A stretch of 8,185 nucleotides of DNA from Oscillospiraceae bacterium (GTDB lineage Bacteria; Bacillota; Clostridia; Oscillospirales; Oscillospiraceae): assembly GCA_016290695.1 (NCBI GenBank), contig JAEEUX010000105.1, forward strand, positions 1 to 8,185, read 5' to 3'. The position numbers were made by a program, and so were the translations under genes. Shown piece after piece: positions 7,351 to 8,185 of the stretch (positions within the stretch are counted from its first letter, which is position 1; each line of letters starts with the position of its first letter). The notes beneath the pieces were generated by a model. That model saw only the letters and a program-made list of their open reading frames with translations. It ran no database searches and was not told the origin of the DNA.

Positions 7351-7360
7351 TTTCATATTA

Positions 7361-7435
7361 TGGAGGCGCCACCCGGATTTGAACCGGGGAATCAGGGTTT
7401 TGCAGACCCTTGCCTTACCACTTGGCTATAGCGCC
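7361..7435 (-). tRNA. tRNA-Cys (anticodon GCA)
   Basis: The minus strand folds into a complete cloverleaf. The acceptor stem is GGCGCTA with TGGCGCC (one T-G wobble) and the discriminator is T, as expected for cysteine. The D-arm is GCCAAGTGGTAAGGC, the anticodon stem AGGGT/ACCCT with loop CTGCAAA, and the T-arm carries the loop TTCAAAT. The anticodon GCA is at 7403-7401 and reads the UGC and UGU codons. The terminal CCA is encoded (7363-7361). It has its own promoter upstream and terminator downstream, so it is a single-tRNA unit. Confidence 0.97.
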
Positions 7436-7459
7436 GCGCTGTTGTCATCAGCGAGAAAT

Positions 7460-7488
7460 ACTATATCATACATTTTCGCGTTTGGCAA
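7460..7488 (-). promoter_or_regulatory. Promoter of tRNA-Cys
   Basis: On the minus strand TTGCCA (7488-7483) and TATAGT (7465-7460) are spaced by 17 bp, and TGA directly before the -10 makes it an extended -10 promoter. Each box matches the consensus at five of six positions. The predicted start near 7453 gives an 18-nt leader before the mature tRNA. Confidence 0.78.
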
Positions 7489-7537
7489 GAGGAAATTTCT
7501 TTTTCTGAAAATTTTCCCGCAAAAATCAAAAAACGCC

Positions 7538-7565
7538 TTGACAAATCTGAAATATTCGCTATAAT
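7538..7565 (+). promoter_or_regulatory. Consensus promoter of tRNA-Gln
   Basis: The perfect hexamers TTGACA (7538-7543) and TATAAT (7560-7565) are separated by 16 bp, the best match to the sigma-A consensus in the window. Transcription should start around 7572-7575, about 10-13 nt before the mature tRNA. The promoter is divergent from that of tRNA-Cys, with about 50 bp between the two -35 boxes. Confidence 0.9.
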
Positions 7566-7584
7566 AATCAGCGTTGCAGTTGAT

Positions 7585-7658
7585 AGCGGAATTGTGTAAA
7601 GGTAGCACAGCGGACTCTGACTCCGTATGTGAGGGTTCGAATCCTTCTTCCGCTGCCA
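7585..7658 (+). tRNA. tRNA-Gln (anticodon CTG)
   Basis: A full cloverleaf is visible. The acceptor stem AGCGGAA pairs perfectly with TTCCGCT, the discriminator is G (7655), and CCA is encoded (7656-7658). The D-arm is GTGTAAAGGTAGCAC, the anticodon stem GCGGA/TCCGT with loop CTCTGAC, the variable loop ATGT, and the T-arm GAGGG/CCTTC with loop TTCGAAT. The anticodon CTG (7617-7619) reads CAG, so this is the CAG-specific glutamine isoacceptor; another tRNA should read CAA. The first acceptor pair is A-T rather than the T-A common in bacterial glutamine tRNAs. Confidence 0.95.
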
Positions 7659-7661
7659 TTC

Positions 7662-7700
7662 AGGGTGTTCATAACGGATTTGCGTTATGAACACCTTTTT
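7662..7700 (+). terminator. Rho-independent terminator of tRNA-Gln
   Basis: A perfect 13-bp stem, GGTGTTCATAACG (7664-7676) with CGTTATGAACACC (7683-7695), has a 6-nt loop and is followed by five T (7696-7700). An A-T and a G-T pair can extend the stem by two. It begins 3-5 nt after the CCA end, so the primary transcript ends directly behind the tRNA. Confidence 0.93.
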
Positions 7701-7740
7701 CTATATCTTATATTTTCGACAGGCTATAGTCTCCTTTAGT

Positions 7741-7777
7741 AAAACGCCCCCGCGACATTGAAGTCACGAGGGCGTTT
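7741..7777 (-). terminator. Rho-independent terminator of the right-edge SLH gene
   Basis: On the minus strand the RNA AAACGCCCTCGTGAC (7777-7763) can pair along all 15 positions with GTCGCGGGGGCGTTT (7756-7742), two of them as G-U wobbles, around the 6-nt loop TTCAAT. Read on the plus strand the same two positions become C-A and A-C mismatches, so the hairpin suits the minus-strand gene whose stop lies 34 bp away. The U run is short, with four U of which three are in the stem. Confidence 0.75.
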
Positions 7778-7810
7778 ATTCTTTTAGAGTATCTTTCTAT
7801 CAGGCTGCTC

Positions 7811-8185
7811 TTACATCTGCATGAAGCGCATGAGCATGGTTGCCGCTTCGCCGCGCGTTGCGCTGCCTGTGGGGGCGATTGTCGTCGCCGTGCGTCCGGT
7901 TATGATGCCGGAGGCGTTAGCCCAGGCGAGGGCGTCTTTGGCGTAGCTGCTGATGCTCGAAGCGTCGGTGAAGGAACCGAGGTTAGCCGCAGCGGTGGTG
8001 TCGATTCCTGTGAACTTGCAGTAGCGCATGAGCATGGTGGCGAACTGCTCGCGCGTGATGTTTTCCATCGGGGCGAACGTCGTTTCGGTCTTGCCGGTTA
8101 CGATGCCGTTTGCTGCCGCCCACGCGACTGCTTCGCTGTACCACTGACCGGCCGCAACGTCGGTGAACTTGTCCGTTGCCATGGC
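7811..8185 (-). CDS. SLH-domain surface protein, C-terminal fragment (5' end beyond the window)
   Basis: The visible 123-124 residues are two SLH repeats at the C-terminus of a larger exported protein. Repeat one (about 6-58) has FTDVAAGQWYSEAVAWA, GIVTGK, FAP and ITREQFATMLMRY. Repeat two (about 71-121) has FTDASSISSYAKDALAWA, GIITGR, IAP and ATRGEAATMLMRF. SLH repeats usually come in threes and bind pyruvylated secondary wall polymers, so at least one repeat and all functional domains should lie off the right edge. The ATG at 8182 is only 3 nt from the edge and falls within a normal inter-repeat linker, so I do not take it as the start. Codon use is strongly biased to C-ending codons (Phe TTC 6 of 6, Asp GAC 5 of 5, Asn AAC 4 of 4, Tyr TAC 3 of 3), as in highly expressed genes. 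A hairpin terminator follows the TAA. The catalytic or structural role cannot be inferred. Confidence 0.9.
   Translation of the reverse strand, partial: AMATDKFTDVAAGQWYSEAVAWAAANGIVTGKTETTFAPMENITREQFATMLMRYCKFTGIDTTAAANLGSFTDASSISSYAKDALAWANASGIITGRTATTIAPTGSATRGEAATMLMRFMQM

Noticed and set aside
7256..7564. Plus-strand open frame across tRNA-Cys
   Set aside because: The string HPDLNRGIRVLQTLALPLGYSA is the usual spurious translation opposite a tRNA, and the frame also crosses promoters and a terminator.
7361..7658. Integration site for a mobile element at the tRNA genes
   Set aside because: No integrase is present, and I see no duplicated tRNA 3' end elsewhere in the window.
7426..7694. 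Two overlapping minus-strand open frames of 77 codons covering tRNA-Gln
   Set aside because: They are antisense translations of the tRNA (the EGFEPSHTESES-type string is a known artefact of tRNA loci) and have no ribosome binding site.

Overview
The window looks like a chromosomal segment of a Gram-positive, probably clostridial (Bacillota) bacterium. The evidence is a Firmicutes/phage-style dUTPase, strong GGAGG-type ribosome binding sites, TTG starts, textbook sigma-A promoters, tRNAs with encoded CCA, a lipoprotein foldase and two S-layer-homology (SLH) proteins. No lipid A or outer-membrane gene is visible, but SLH domains also occur in Negativicutes, so the assignment is an inference. 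I see no transposase, integrase, phage gene, CRISPR array or plasmid origin.

Layout. (1) 1-1203 (+): an O-antigen ligase/polymerase-like membrane protein whose N-terminus lies off the left edge. (2) 1116-1544 (-): dut, convergent with the ligase and overlapping its 3' end by 88 bp. (3) 1585-2454 (+): rsmA (ksgA), divergent from dut across only 40 bp and closed by a strong, probably bidirectional, terminator. (4) 7238 down to 2512 (-): a probable transcription unit reading SLH-anchored M4 metallopeptidase, EamA transporter, then cyclophilin-type lipoprotein. A promoter sits just upstream of the peptidase, a second promoter drives the cyclophilin, and the unit ends at the shared hairpin near 2461-2491. 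(5) 7321-7700: a divergent tRNA pair, tRNA-Cys(GCA) on the minus strand and tRNA-Gln(CTG) on the plus strand, each with its own promoter and terminator. (6) 7741-8185 (-): a terminator and the C-terminal end of a second SLH protein that runs off the right edge.

How the genes relate. The peptidase, the second SLH protein and the cyclophilin lipoprotein are all predicted to act outside the membrane, and the ligase-like protein probably acts on a surface polysaccharide, so much of the window concerns the cell surface. dut (nucleotide-pool hygiene) and rsmA (ribosome maturation) are housekeeping genes. No gene is longer than about 300 bases from its neighbour, and the non-coding gaps are filled by promoters, tRNAs and terminators.

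I did not find a convincing new system. The points most worth a second look are the convergent coding overlap of the ligase and dut genes, the roughly 220-residue unassigned module and mosaic base composition of the peptidase, and the reversed first acceptor pair of tRNA-Gln.
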